58,905 nucleotides of DNA, taken from positions 1-58,905 of the forward strand of contig CAIMVH010000087.1 in NCBI GenBank assembly GCA_903844855.1, written 5' to 3'. Shown here piece by piece: positions 1 through 7,660 of this stretch (within the stretch, counting starts at the first letter, position 1; each line of letters opens with the position of its first letter). A program made the translations under genes and the position numbers. Source of the DNA: an uncultured Actinomycetes bacterium (lineage in GTDB: Bacteria; Actinomycetota; Actinomycetes; Nanopelagicales; Nanopelagicaceae). The notes beneath the pieces are model-generated. The model was not told the DNA's origin and ran no database searches. It was given only the letters and a program-made list of their open reading frames with translations.

Positions 1-423
1 CACTTGGCGAGTGATGGCACCGACAATCTAGGAACGTACGGATTCTCGATGCGTGCCGATCTGATTAAGTGCTACTACGGACTCTCTACTCTGCCCACGT
101 CGGCATCCGTATCCATCACTTATGGAACAGGTAGCGAACCAAAAATTTCTACGGTCGACCTCAAGGTGACGCGAGACTGGGTTTATCTCAACGCAAGTAA
201 CTTCACCTACTCTTCGCCTACGTTGAAAGTGAAGTTAATCGCACCACCTGCTCCAGTACCGGTCGTCATACCGGCTCCGGCATCACCCGCCCCCGTGGTA
301 ACTCCTGCTCCGGTTGTTGCAAAGCCCGTATTGAAATCGATTACCTGTATGAAGGGTAAGACGAAGAAGGTCGTGAAAGCGGTCTCTCCTAAATGCCCCA
401 CGGGTTACAAGAAAGTCGCTTAG
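1..423 (+). CDS. 3' end of a secreted protein paralogous to the next gene (5' truncated by window)
   Basis: The reading frame is open from the first base, so the gene starts upstream of the window; the TTG at 4 is not a convincing start. The visible 140 residues align along their whole length with the C-terminal end of the neighbour at 517-2208: HLASDG matches HLTSAG, YGLSTLPTSASVSI matches YGFTDAPVAASVSI, and SSPTLKVKL is identical. A Pro/Ala/Val-rich linker (about residues 80-108) leads to a tail beginning ITCMKGKTKKVVKA and ending GYKKVA. I do not recognise a function. A secreted or surface location is inferred from the paralogue, which has a signal peptide. Confidence 0.75.
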   Translation, partial: HLASDGTDNLGTYGFSMRADLIKCYYGLSTLPTSASVSITYGTGSEPKISTVDLKVTRDWVYLNASNFTYSSPTLKVKLIAPPAPVPVVIPAPASPAPVVTPAPVVAKPVLKSITCMKGKTKKVVKAVSPKCPTGYKKVA

Positions 424-481
424 CTAGACGCACACGGGATTTGTCTGGACAGATGAGCTCTGGATACGCGTCCGGAAACCC

Positions 482-534
482 TGCACACATGTGAAAGCAT
501 CGTCTATCCTGCACATATGGGAAAGCATCGTCTA
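482..534 (+). repeat. 28-nt-spaced direct repeat spanning a start codon
   Basis: Two 25-base copies (482-506 and 510-534) match at 23 of 25 positions and share GAAAGCATCGTCTA. The second copy contains the ATG at 517 and the first codons of the gene. The first copy carries ATG TGA at the equivalent place, so it cannot start a protein. Bases 505-510, TATCCT, at the junction of the two copies, look like a -10 hexamer 6 nt ahead of the ATG. Confidence 0.7.
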
Positions 535-2208
535 ATAATTGCCTTGGTGGTCCTCGCGCTATCGATTGGGAGCGCTCAAGGGCTTGCAATGGCCACCGAC
601 GCTCTTCCTGACGAGCAATGGGACTTGGTCACAGATCAAGCAACTTCGGGGCAAGAGCTACGCGGATTCCGAGTTCAAGAAAATGTTGACCTTCCGTATA
701 GCAGGATGCTTGGTTCGGATGAGAGCAATCCCGGGCTCCCAGAGTCGTTAAAGGCGCGCATTTGTACCGGAGCGAGGGATGCTTTTTGTGGCGCGGGCGC
801 GAGCAACTTCGAAAGCTTGCTTGAGCCGTGTCGGAGTGATTTAGAAACCAATTGTTTGGAGTCGATCTCTGCGATCAGCGAATCAGGAAATGTCATTAGT
901 GGTAATCGTAAGGGAGCAATTCCGAAAGCTGGTTATACAGATTTTCAAGCAGATCCCGATCTCAATGTTCCAACAGGATCGACGCCTTCCACGTGGTCGA
1001 TTCCGGGAGTTACTCATGGCGGCGGTACAGATGAATACCTGGTGAGTGCGAAAGTACGCGGCGGCCGCAGTGACTCGTCTTCAAAGTATAGATTTTATGG
1101 TTACACGATTGCCATTGCTCCTATTACTGAAATTATCGGCGCATACACGAAACCTAAATTAAAAGACTCAAGAAGCCGATCTGTGAAGTATCCAGAATGC
1201 GAGACTAGAGGGACCTGTGGCATTGGGTTAGACGGTATGCAATATCCAAAATGTGCGAGCGTAGACGATGGGCTATGCGCCTTACGGCAGAAATTCCCCG
1301 TTGGATATCGATTCAAGATATCAATACGCCTCGCGCAGTCACCAACGGGTTGGTTTCATGGCCGGATGTCGCGACCAGATATCAGCCTCAAGACGATAAG
1401 TTCTGGGGTACAAGTTTCCATCGAAGCCCAGCCAGTTATGGTTCCAGTAGTAGGCGTTATTCAGCCCCAGGTATCACTCTCCAAAGAGATAATTTCTTAT
1501 TACACGGAAAAAAATAGGGGAGGATTCTCTTGGGGAGAGATGGGGCCGAATAAAATCGTTAATACTTTAGTTTTTCCGGACCCTGATTCTCAAGATGCCT
1601 TCGATCAGTTTGCCCTTTGGGCCTCATACATTAAAGACTCAGCAAGTGCTTCCCCCACAATGTGGATGGTAAGAACTCTCGAAATACCTCAAGGAACCAA
1701 TTCGTGTTTTAGTAACCCCAATATACTTTCCGGCGTTGTAACGACGAATTCAATGATTTATTCACCTGGTGCGCCGACTTATAGCAAGGATTCTGGAACT
1801 TTGGATTACAAAGTTGCCTCCCCTCATTTGACATCCGCAGGACAAGTATTCGAAGGAACTTATGACCTTCAGATTCGCTCCGAGGTAGCGAGATGTGTCT
1901 ATGGATTCACGGACGCGCCTGTAGCTGCAAGCGTTTCAATTGTGAATGACTCGGGAGAGTCTCGAGTAACTTCCACGACGGTCACGGAAAAAGATGGCTG
2001 GTTTAAACTGGGGGCATATGGATTTACGTTTTCCAGTCCCACGCTGAAGGTGAAGTTAACGCAACCGAAGCTACCGCCGGCCGTCGTTCCAACTCCAGTA
2101 GTTGCAAAACCCGTATTGAAATCGATTACCTGCATGAAGGGCAAGACGAAGAAGGTCGTGAAAGCGGTCTCGCCAAAGTGTCCGATGGGTTACAAGAAAG
2201 TCGCTTAG
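517..2208 (+). CDS. Secreted protein of unknown function with shared C-terminal tail module
   Basis: 563 residues. Residues 1-26 form a Sec-type signal peptide (MGKHR, then a hydrophobic stretch LIIALVVLALSIGSAQG, cleavage near AMA|TDA). The body has cysteine-bearing segments near residues 80-115 (four Cys) and 225-255 (four Cys) that may form disulfides outside the cell. The C-terminal 110 residues are homologous to the truncated gene just upstream, including a Pro/Val linker and the ITCMKGKTKKVVKA tail. No enzyme motif was recognised. The start at 517 is chosen because it gives the signal peptide; there is no Shine-Dalgarno, but TATCCT ends 6 nt upstream, which suits a leaderless transcript. 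A short tail of this sort at the end of an exported protein could be a cell-surface anchoring or binding module; that is inference. Confidence 0.8.
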   Translation: MGKHRLIIALVVLALSIGSAQGLAMATDALPDEQWDLVTDQATSGQELRGFRVQENVDLPYSRMLGSDESNPGLPESLKARICTGARDAFCGAGASNFESLLEPCRSDLETNCLESISAISESGNVISGNRKGAIPKAGYTDFQADPDLNVPTGSTPSTWSIPGVTHGGGTDEYLVSAKVRGGRSDSSSKYRFYGYTIAIAPITEIIGAYTKPKLKDSRSRSVKYPECETRGTCGIGLDGMQYPKCASVDDGLCALRQKFPVGYRFKISIRLAQSPTGWFHGRMSRPDISLKTISSGVQVSIEAQPVMVPVVGVIQPQVSLSKEIISYYTEKNRGGFSWGEMGPNKIVNTLVFPDPDSQDAFDQFALWASYIKDSASASPTMWMVRTLEIPQGTNSCFSNPNILSGVVTTNSMIYSPGAPTYSKDSGTLDYKVASPHLTSAGQVFEGTYDLQIRSEVARCVYGFTDAPVAASVSIVNDSGESRVTSTTVTEKDGWFKLGAYGFTFSSPTLKVKLTQPKLPPAVVPTPVVAKPVLKSITCMKGKTKKVVKAVSPKCPMGYKKVA

Positions 2209-3344
2209 CCCCTCACACCAATCTCGTGCAAGATACGGGCTGATTCGACTTCGTCGCTATCAATGAGATTCGCGCTGAGCTTCACGACGACAGTTTTCTG
2301 AATAGGAAGCGCCATCACGATCTGCTCATGTAAACCAAGCATCATCGAAGTATTGGCATAGGGATGCCAGACAAAACTGCCGTAGCCCCAGTTGTGATCG
2401 AGCGCTTCCATCGGGGCCCATAGTCTTGCAAGCCATTGAGTATCTACTTGTGCTGATGGCGCAAGTAAGAGCGTGCCAAGTTTGACGTAATCACGCGGCG
2501 CTGCGTTGTAGCAGCAGAATGCCTTCTCAATTCCACCGTTCACATCGGTACTCCACGATGCGGCGTACTCTGCACCGAGAGGTTGCCAGAGACGCTCTTC
2601 CGCAAGTTGCACAAGTGATTTTCCGGAGATTTTGCGGAGCACCATGCCGACCATCTGGGTATCGATGCTGCGGTAATCGGCCTTGGTGCCGGGTTCAAAG
2701 AGCATCTTGCGGTGATTCTTAATGAAGTAATTCATGTCAGTAGTTGCATACATCTGAGCGATGGATCGTCCCCACCCGGATGGACCTGACGGGTAATCAT
2801 CGGGAACGTCGATACCACTGCGCATATCGAGGAGATCGCCGATGGTGATTTTGTCGTAGGAGGTGCCGGTCTTCCACTCAGGAAGAATGTCAACGAGTTT
2901 GTCGCTCTCCTTGAGTTTTCCTTCGGCAATGAATTGCCCGGCAAGGATGGCGACCACGCTCTTGGCAACTGAGTATGAAGGAAGTTTCTGATCTTTGCTG
3001 ATTCCAGGTGCGTACCACTCGTGGGTGAGTTTCCCGTCGCGATAAATCAAGAGTGCATTGGTGGCAGTGGCCTTGAGGTACTCATCGAAGGTCACGGTCT
3101 TTCCACGGAAGACCACGGTCTGTGGCAGCGTCTCTGCTGCACCGATTTCCATTGGCTTCGGAGTAGAGCTGGCAGCAATGGGGCTTGAGTTCATGTACTT
3201 AGGAGTATCGGTAGCGGCAGCGAAACCCACCCGTGCCACTTGAATGGGGTTCGGGTAACGGACACCTGCGAGCACGATCCAGAGCAGTACGAAGATCGTG
3301 ATGAGCGCGATGACGGTACGGCGGAGGAAGCGAACCAAGAACAT
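2205..3344 (-). CDS. Membrane-anchored serine hydrolase, beta-lactamase/NylB-like family
   Basis: 379 residues. An N-terminal membrane segment (about residues 8-28) anchors the protein, leaving the catalytic domain outside the cell. The SxxK motif SVAK at residues 125-128 gives the nucleophile and general base of class C beta-lactamase-fold enzymes, and a tyrosine motif YRS follows near residue 225. The family (PF00144) covers esterases, peptidases and 6-aminohexanoate-dimer hydrolases, so the substrate cannot be named. It starts 2 bp after the stop of the amidohydrolase at 3347-4579, so the two form an operon. Its TAA stop overlaps the TAG stop of the convergent gene 517-2208 by 3 bases. Confidence 0.85.
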   Translation of the reverse strand: MFLVRFLRRTVIALITIFVLLWIVLAGVRYPNPIQVARVGFAAATDTPKYMNSSPIAASSTPKPMEIGAAETLPQTVVFRGKTVTFDEYLKATATNALLIYRDGKLTHEWYAPGISKDQKLPSYSVAKSVVAILAGQFIAEGKLKESDKLVDILPEWKTGTSYDKITIGDLLDMRSGIDVPDDYPSGPSGWGRSIAQMYATTDMNYFIKNHRKMLFEPGTKADYRSIDTQMVGMVLRKISGKSLVQLAEERLWQPLGAEYAASWSTDVNGGIEKAFCCYNAAPRDYVKLGTLLLAPSAQVDTQWLARLWAPMEALDHNWGYGSFVWHPYANTSMMLGLHEQIVMALPIQKTVVVKLSANLIDSDEVESARILHEIGVRG

Positions 3345-3346
3345 AG

Positions 3347-4579
3347 CTACCTTCCGAGCGAGAATTCAGTGGATGAGGTGGAACGTGCCACCACCTTACC
3401 CCTGGAGATCACCACTTTCGGAGGTAGATGATGATTCAGCACTTCGTGTACATCGTCGTGTGAGTGCACGAGTAGATCTGCAACAGCGCCCTCAGCAATT
3501 TTCTTAGGCGTTGCACCGATAGCGCGCGAGGCACGTTCGGTAATCATGTCGAAGAGGTTTTCCATTCGCGCCCTCGTGTTAGCGCCGAGGATGTGCGCAG
3601 AGAGGAATGCAATCTCGAGCATGTTGTAGCGGCCCCATGGGTAGTACGGATCTTCAATGTCATCGTGGCCAATGCCAACGGCCTGTCCCATGTCGAAGAG
3701 TTCCAGAGCGCGAAGGTGAAGCGGCCCGGTATGCGGATCAGTGATGAAACCCATCTGTGCTTTTTCGGCTAGCGCGGCCAACCTGCGGAAGGTGGGTTCG
3801 GGGTAGAGCGCCATCGCACGTGCGTGACAGCTGGTGACTTTTCCTTCTAGCCCATACTCAAGTGCGGCGACCGCAAGCATCTCGCTGGTCCGCAAGTTTG
3901 CATCGCCGGCATCATCATTAAGCATCGCAAGACGGGTGCCATGTTTTTGTGCAAGTTTGGCCATCCGAGTGACATGCTCTTGTGATTGTGCGTCCGTGTA
4001 CTCGATCCACGGAATGCCACCGACGACATCTGCGCCTAATTTCATCGCCTCTTGTACGTACTCCTCGGCACCCGGATCTCGCAGAAGTCCGTCTTGCGGA
4101 AAGGCCACTACTTCAATCTTGATGACATCCTTAAGTTCATCGCGCACTCGCATGACGCCCTTGATTCCTTCAAGGCGTGCCTTCGTATCGGTATCAACAA
4201 ATGCTTGAATGTGGAGCACGCCGTGCTTGATGGCATTTAATGCGGCGGCCTTAGCGTTATCGTAAATCCAACTTTCGTGATACTTCTCTTTGATCTTTGA
4301 TGCGAGTTCGATACCCGTCATCGCGCCACCCATAGTTCCGGTGCCATACTCGCCGATGGCGGCATCGCCGAAGGATCGGTAGGTATAGACCTTGCAGAGA
4401 TGCATGTGACCATCAACGAACGAAGTAGAGACCAAGGCGCCTTCAGCGTCGATGACTTCGCCGCCAGCGAGCGGCTCTTTCGAGATCGCGGAGATCTTTC
4501 CGCCGGCGATGCCGAGATGGGCAGGGCCGTCGTGGTCACGGAGGCGAACATTATTGATGACTAGATCAAATGAGGTCAT
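3347..4579 (-). CDS. CodA-like amidohydrolase with substituted metal ligand
   Basis: 410 residues, closely collinear with cytosine deaminase CodA: an HxH site (DGHMHL), VVAFPQDG, GADVVGGIP, a His in TSCHARAM, and the metal-binding Asp in GIGHDDIEDPYYPWG. At the position where CodA has HCDEIDD (metal ligand His214 and catalytic Glu217), this protein reads LNDDAGD, so His is Leu and Glu is Asp. The chemistry may therefore differ from cytosine deamination: another amidohydrolase substrate, or a mononuclear site with a missing ligand. The gene heads an operon with the downstream serine hydrolase. The ATG at 4579 has a TAGATC box just upstream but no clear Shine-Dalgarno. Confidence 0.8.
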   Translation of the reverse strand: MTSFDLVINNVRLRDHDGPAHLGIAGGKISAISKEPLAGGEVIDAEGALVSTSFVDGHMHLCKVYTYRSFGDAAIGEYGTGTMGGAMTGIELASKIKEKYHESWIYDNAKAAALNAIKHGVLHIQAFVDTDTKARLEGIKGVMRVRDELKDVIKIEVVAFPQDGLLRDPGAEEYVQEAMKLGADVVGGIPWIEYTDAQSQEHVTRMAKLAQKHGTRLAMLNDDAGDANLRTSEMLAVAALEYGLEGKVTSCHARAMALYPEPTFRRLAALAEKAQMGFITDPHTGPLHLRALELFDMGQAVGIGHDDIEDPYYPWGRYNMLEIAFLSAHILGANTRARMENLFDMITERASRAIGATPKKIAEGAVADLLVHSHDDVHEVLNHHLPPKVVISRGKVVARSTSSTEFSLGR

Positions 4580-4721
4580 GGAGTGATCTAATCATGATCC
4601 TAAGTCGAGCGGGTACTCCCTGGCCCATGGGTTCATGACCGTGGCCCGGTGGGCTCACCGAAATGACCAGCACCACAGGGGTCGTGAGTGGCGAGGGTCA
4701 GATTCGGGGCCCATCCCAGGT

Positions 4722-4734
4722 TAGACTGGCGCCT
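4722..4734 (+). promoter_or_regulatory. -10 hexamer TAGACT placed for a leaderless start
   Basis: TAGACT at 4722-4727 is followed by 7 nt and then the ATG at 4735. No Shine-Dalgarno precedes that ATG. This spacing would put the transcription start at or next to the start codon of the small protein ahead of nadD. Confidence 0.5.
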
Positions 4735-4863
4735 ATGTTCCATCTCCTTGCAGAAGAAGCCACACGCCCCCTTCCGATCTCCGGGGTGGCCTTTGGTGTG
4801 GTGGCCTTTGGTGTACTCGCCTTCGGCCTTTACGTCGTATTACGTCAAGACGTAGACAAGTAA
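4735..4863 (+). CDS. Small single-pass membrane protein upstream of nadD
   Basis: 42 residues from the ATG at 4735 (MFHLLAEEATRPLPISG), with one hydrophobic span (about residues 15-36, GVAFGVVAFGVLAFGLYVV) and a charged end RQDVDK. A longer frame from 4663 exists, but its first 24 residues are low in hydrophobicity and overlap the likely promoter. Short membrane proteins of this shape sit directly ahead of nadD in many actinobacteria, which supports it being real; the function is unknown. The stop is 5 bp before nadD. Confidence 0.65.
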   Translation: MFHLLAEEATRPLPISGVAFGVVAFGVLAFGLYVVLRQDVDK

Positions 4864-4868
4864 CCGGG

Positions 4869-5477
4869 ATGAGTGCGGAAAACGCGCTCGCCTCGCGCCA
4901 TGTCGCGCTCTTCGGCGGCACCTTTGATCCTATTCATCACACCCATCGCGCCATCATCGATGCCGTACTGGAAACTGGTTTTGTTGATTTAGTTCTTGTC
5001 ATTCCGAATCGGGATCCTTGGCAGAAAAGTGAAGTCATTGCCTCGGCGCAGGATCGGTTAGAAATGTGCCGATTAGCCCTCGGGTCGCACGCAGATGTAG
5101 AAATCTCTGACATTGAAATTCAACGCGATGGACCGACGTACACCATCGATACCGTGCGCGAGCTGGCCCTGTTCCATCCGGAGTGGAAGATGTCTCTGGT
5201 GCTAGGTGCAGATTCGATCGCCACTTTTCATTCTTGGCATTTGGCAGATGAACTCTCGCAATTAGTGGAAATCTTGGGAATTGCTCGCCCAGGCCACGAG
5301 TTTCATTCAGGTGCGCCTCTACCGCACCCGCTTCGGATCAATCGAGTGGAGATGAGGGAGAGCACGCTCTCAGCCACTGAAATTCGCGCTGAACTCAATG
5401 CCGGTCGCGTTCCTCCAGGCTTAAATCCCGCAGTTCTGCACTACATTCATACACATTCGCTTTATGTGGGAGACTAA
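4869..5477 (+). CDS. nadD: Nicotinate-nucleotide adenylyltransferase
   Basis: 202 residues, normal for the family. It converts nicotinate mononucleotide and ATP to deamido-NAD in the cytoplasmic NAD pathway. The nucleotidyltransferase motif GGTFDPIHHTH lies at about residues 16-26, and the second motif, STLSATEIR, near residues 172-180. It is followed after 7 bp by rsfS, the usual actinobacterial arrangement. Confidence 0.95.
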   Translation: MSAENALASRHVALFGGTFDPIHHTHRAIIDAVLETGFVDLVLVIPNRDPWQKSEVIASAQDRLEMCRLALGSHADVEISDIEIQRDGPTYTIDTVRELALFHPEWKMSLVLGADSIATFHSWHLADELSQLVEILGIARPGHEFHSGAPLPHPLRINRVEMRESTLSATEIRAELNAGRVPPGLNPAVLHYIHTHSLYVGD

Positions 5478-5484
5478 ACCCCTC

Positions 5485-5862
5485 ATGACAGCCTCCTCAG
5501 TAGCACGTACAAGCGCCAAAGTCGCAGTAGCCGCCGCGCTCGACAAAATCGCCACCGAAGTCATTGCCTTAGATGTGTCGGAACATTTTGCACTTTCCGA
5601 CATCTTCGTGATTGCCAGTGGCAACAACGAACCGCAGGTTAATGCCATCATCGACGAAATGGAGCGCAAGCTTCTCGAGATTGGTGAGAAGGCGATTAGG
5701 CGTGAAGGTGCGCGTGAAGGACGTTGGGTCCTTCTTGATTACGGCGACATGATTATTCACGTGATGCACTTTGAAGAGCGCGCGTATTACGACTTAGAAC
5801 GCCTCTGGAAGGATTGTCCTCGTATCACTTTTGACGAATTGACTGCTTCAAGTGGCGCGTAA
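5485..5862 (+). CDS. rsfS: Ribosomal silencing factor RsfS (Iojap family)
   Basis: 125 residues from the ATG at 5485 (MTASSV). The Iojap core is visible: DKIATEVIALDVSEH, FVIASGNN, and the conserved WVLLDYGDMIIHVM with its DYGD. RsfS binds ribosomal protein uL14 and blocks 50S-30S joining under starvation. It sits between nadD and the phosphatase gene, whose GTG start overlaps its end by 11 bp. Confidence 0.93.
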   Translation: MTASSVARTSAKVAVAAALDKIATEVIALDVSEHFALSDIFVIASGNNEPQVNAIIDEMERKLLEIGEKAIRREGAREGRWVLLDYGDMIIHVMHFEERAYYDLERLWKDCPRITFDELTASSGA

Positions 5863-6517
5863 GATTCTCATCTGGCGTCACGGTCGCACTGCTTGGAATC
5901 TTGAGAATCGCTTCCAAGGGCATACGGATATTCCACTTGATGACACCGGTATAGCGCAGGCGGCGCGTGCAGCAGCGCTGCTCGCCTCTTTCTCCCCGCA
6001 CACCATTCTTTGTAGCGATCTTGGACGGGCGCGACAAACGGCAGCACCCTTAATCGCGCTAACTGGGTTAACAGCGATCATCGAGCCAGATATCCGAGAA
6101 ACCCACGGAGGTGAATGGGAAGGGCGCACTGGTGCGGAAATTCGAAGCATAGATGCAGCAAATTTTACTCGGTGGATCAATAGTGAAAATGTGATTGCTG
6201 GCGGCACAGGAGAGCGACGGAGCGAAGTAGCCGAGCGGGCAGTCGCGGCCATCGAGCGAGCTCTTGAAACCCTCCCCGATGATGAGACGTTGATTGCAGT
6301 CACTCACGGCGGTACCGCACGATGTGTGATTGCCACCCTGCTTGGCCTGCCGGCCGATGCTTGGGGCGCCATCGGTGGCTTGGCGAATTGTTCCTGGTCA
6401 GTGCTGGAAGAGATTCACCGACCAGATGGCGGCCGTGGGTGGCGCCTGGTGGAACATAACGCCGGCACCTTGCCAGAGCCCGTTCTGGGCGAAGAATCTG
6501 GACGATCTCTGCCCTAA
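5852..6517 (+). CDS. gpgP: Histidine phosphatase, glucosyl-3-phosphoglycerate phosphatase-like
   Basis: 221 residues from a GTG start overlapping rsfS by 11 bp. The phosphoglycerate-mutase-fold motif WRHGRTAWN (catalytic His) is at about residues 8-16, and the second His is in VTHGGTAR near residue 150. In mycobacteria the gene after nadD-rsfS is GpgP (Rv2419c), which dephosphorylates glucosyl-3-phosphoglycerate. The symbol rests on synteny and family, not on substrate-specific residues, so a generic histidine phosphatase remains possible. Confidence 0.75.
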   Translation: MARKILIWRHGRTAWNLENRFQGHTDIPLDDTGIAQAARAAALLASFSPHTILCSDLGRARQTAAPLIALTGLTAIIEPDIRETHGGEWEGRTGAEIRSIDAANFTRWINSENVIAGGTGERRSEVAERAVAAIERALETLPDDETLIAVTHGGTARCVIATLLGLPADAWGAIGGLANCSWSVLEEIHRPDGGRGWRLVEHNAGTLPEPVLGEESGRSLP

Positions 6518-6556
6518 AACCAGCCCGGCTCAGGCGGAAAATGCCATTCGGCTGAA

Positions 6557-6585
6557 TTGGTATTAATGCGGACTTCGGCTATGTT
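6557..6585 (+). promoter_or_regulatory. Promoter of tRNA-Ala
   Basis: TTGGTA (6557-6562) and TATGTT (6580-6585) are separated by 17 bp and end 9 nt before the first base of the tRNA, a spacing that fits a sigma-70-type start just upstream of the tRNA. Confidence 0.5.
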
Positions 6586-6594
6586 GGCGATTCC

Positions 6595-6667
6595 GGGGCT
6601 GTGGCGCAGCTGGTAGCGCACCTGCATGGCATGCAGGGGGTCAGGGGTTCAAGTCCCCTCAGCTCCA
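6595..6667 (+). tRNA. tRNA-Ala (anticodon GGC)
   Basis: Full cloverleaf. The acceptor GGGGCTG (6595-6601) pairs with CAGCTCC (6660-6666) with one G-T pair, discriminator A6667. The D stem is GCGC/GCGC. The anticodon stem CCTGC/GCAGG encloses the loop ATGGCAT, so the anticodon GGC is at 6628-6630. The T stem AGGGG/CCCCT has loop TTCAAGT. No CCA is encoded. It reads GCC/GCT alanine codons. Confidence 0.97.
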
Positions 6668-6706
6668 CTCAAAGAGTGGTTACTTCGGCACGAATGGGGA
6701 GCGATC

Positions 6707-7660
6707 ATGGCAATCATCTCTCCCGTGCCGCGTCGATGGGATGCCAGAGCTATCCCAGATCTCCACGGCAAACGGTTTCTTGTCACTGGTGGAAATTCAG
6801 GTTTAGGTTTTGAAACAGTGCGCGCCTTGGCCGCTCACGGTGGCGAAGTCATTATGGCCAGTCGCGACCTTGCGAAAGCCGAAGTTGCCGCATCAAGGAT
6901 TCGCGGCAACGTCGTAATCGCTCAGTTGGATCTTGCAGACCTTTCTTCAATTGAAACTTTCACTCGCGAATTCACCTGGGACCGCCTTGATGCATTGATA
7001 TTGAATGCTGGTGTGATGGCGATCCCACTTCGTCATACTGTTGACGGATTCGAATTACAGATCGGCACCAATCACTTAGGCCACTTCGCGCTTGGGGCAC
7101 GTTTATTACATAAACTTGGTGGCGCGCGCGTGGTCTCGGTGTCGAGCATGGCGCATCGGATGGCTGATTTTGATCAGAGTCATCTCAAAGAGCAAATATG
7201 GATGAAGGGTGATGATGCACTCAAGTACAACGCATGGAAAACCTATGGACGCAGTAAATTAGCAAACCTTCTCTTTACTCATGAGTTGCAACGTCGAAGC
7301 GATGCTGCAGGATGGGGGATCACCGCACTCGCCGCCCATCCAGGTTGGTCAAACACAAACCTTCAGATGGTAGCTCCGGAGATGAAGGGCCAGAGCGTGG
7401 CGACCACTGCGTCATCTCTCGTCAACAAAGTATTTGCACAATCGGCTGCAATGGGCGCGCTCCCTACCTTGGCTGCTGCGCTCCTACCCTCATTGCCGGG
7501 CGGTACCTACCTCGGCCCCGATGGTCTAGGTGAGATGCGTGGCTATCCCAAACTGGTCAGAGCACGTGATCTTGCCTACGACCCACGCTTAGCAGGAGCG
7601 CTCTGGGGGATTAGCGAGGATCTCACCGGGCTTTCCTGGCGGGTACTCTTTGAACCCTGA
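6707..7660 (+). CDS. Short-chain dehydrogenase/reductase (retinol dehydrogenase-like)
   Basis: 317 residues. The Rossmann motif TGGNSGLG appears near residue 30, the NAG motif (LNAGVMA) near 106, and the catalytic YGRSK (YxxxK) near 186, so the active site is intact. The C-terminal part resembles the RDH/WWOX-like SDR branch that acts on lipophilic alcohols or ketones; the substrate is unknown. The start is placed at 6707 because GGGGAG (6696-6701) is a good Shine-Dalgarno, while the longer frame would begin inside the tRNA. Its TGA overlaps the leuS ATG. Confidence 0.85.
   Translation: MAIISPVPRRWDARAIPDLHGKRFLVTGGNSGLGFETVRALAAHGGEVIMASRDLAKAEVAASRIRGNVVIAQLDLADLSSIETFTREFTWDRLDALILNAGVMAIPLRHTVDGFELQIGTNHLGHFALGARLLHKLGGARVVSVSSMAHRMADFDQSHLKEQIWMKGDDALKYNAWKTYGRSKLANLLFTHELQRRSDAAGWGITALAAHPGWSNTNLQMVAPEMKGQSVATTASSLVNKVFAQSAAMGALPTLAAALLPSLPGGTYLGPDGLGEMRGYPKLVRARDLAYDPRLAGALWGISEDLTGLSWRVLFEP

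Noticed and set aside
6626-6706. N-terminal extension of the SDR gene starting at 6626
   Set aside because: It would begin inside the anticodon loop of tRNA-Ala; ATG 6707 has a good Shine-Dalgarno and begins before the Rossmann fold.
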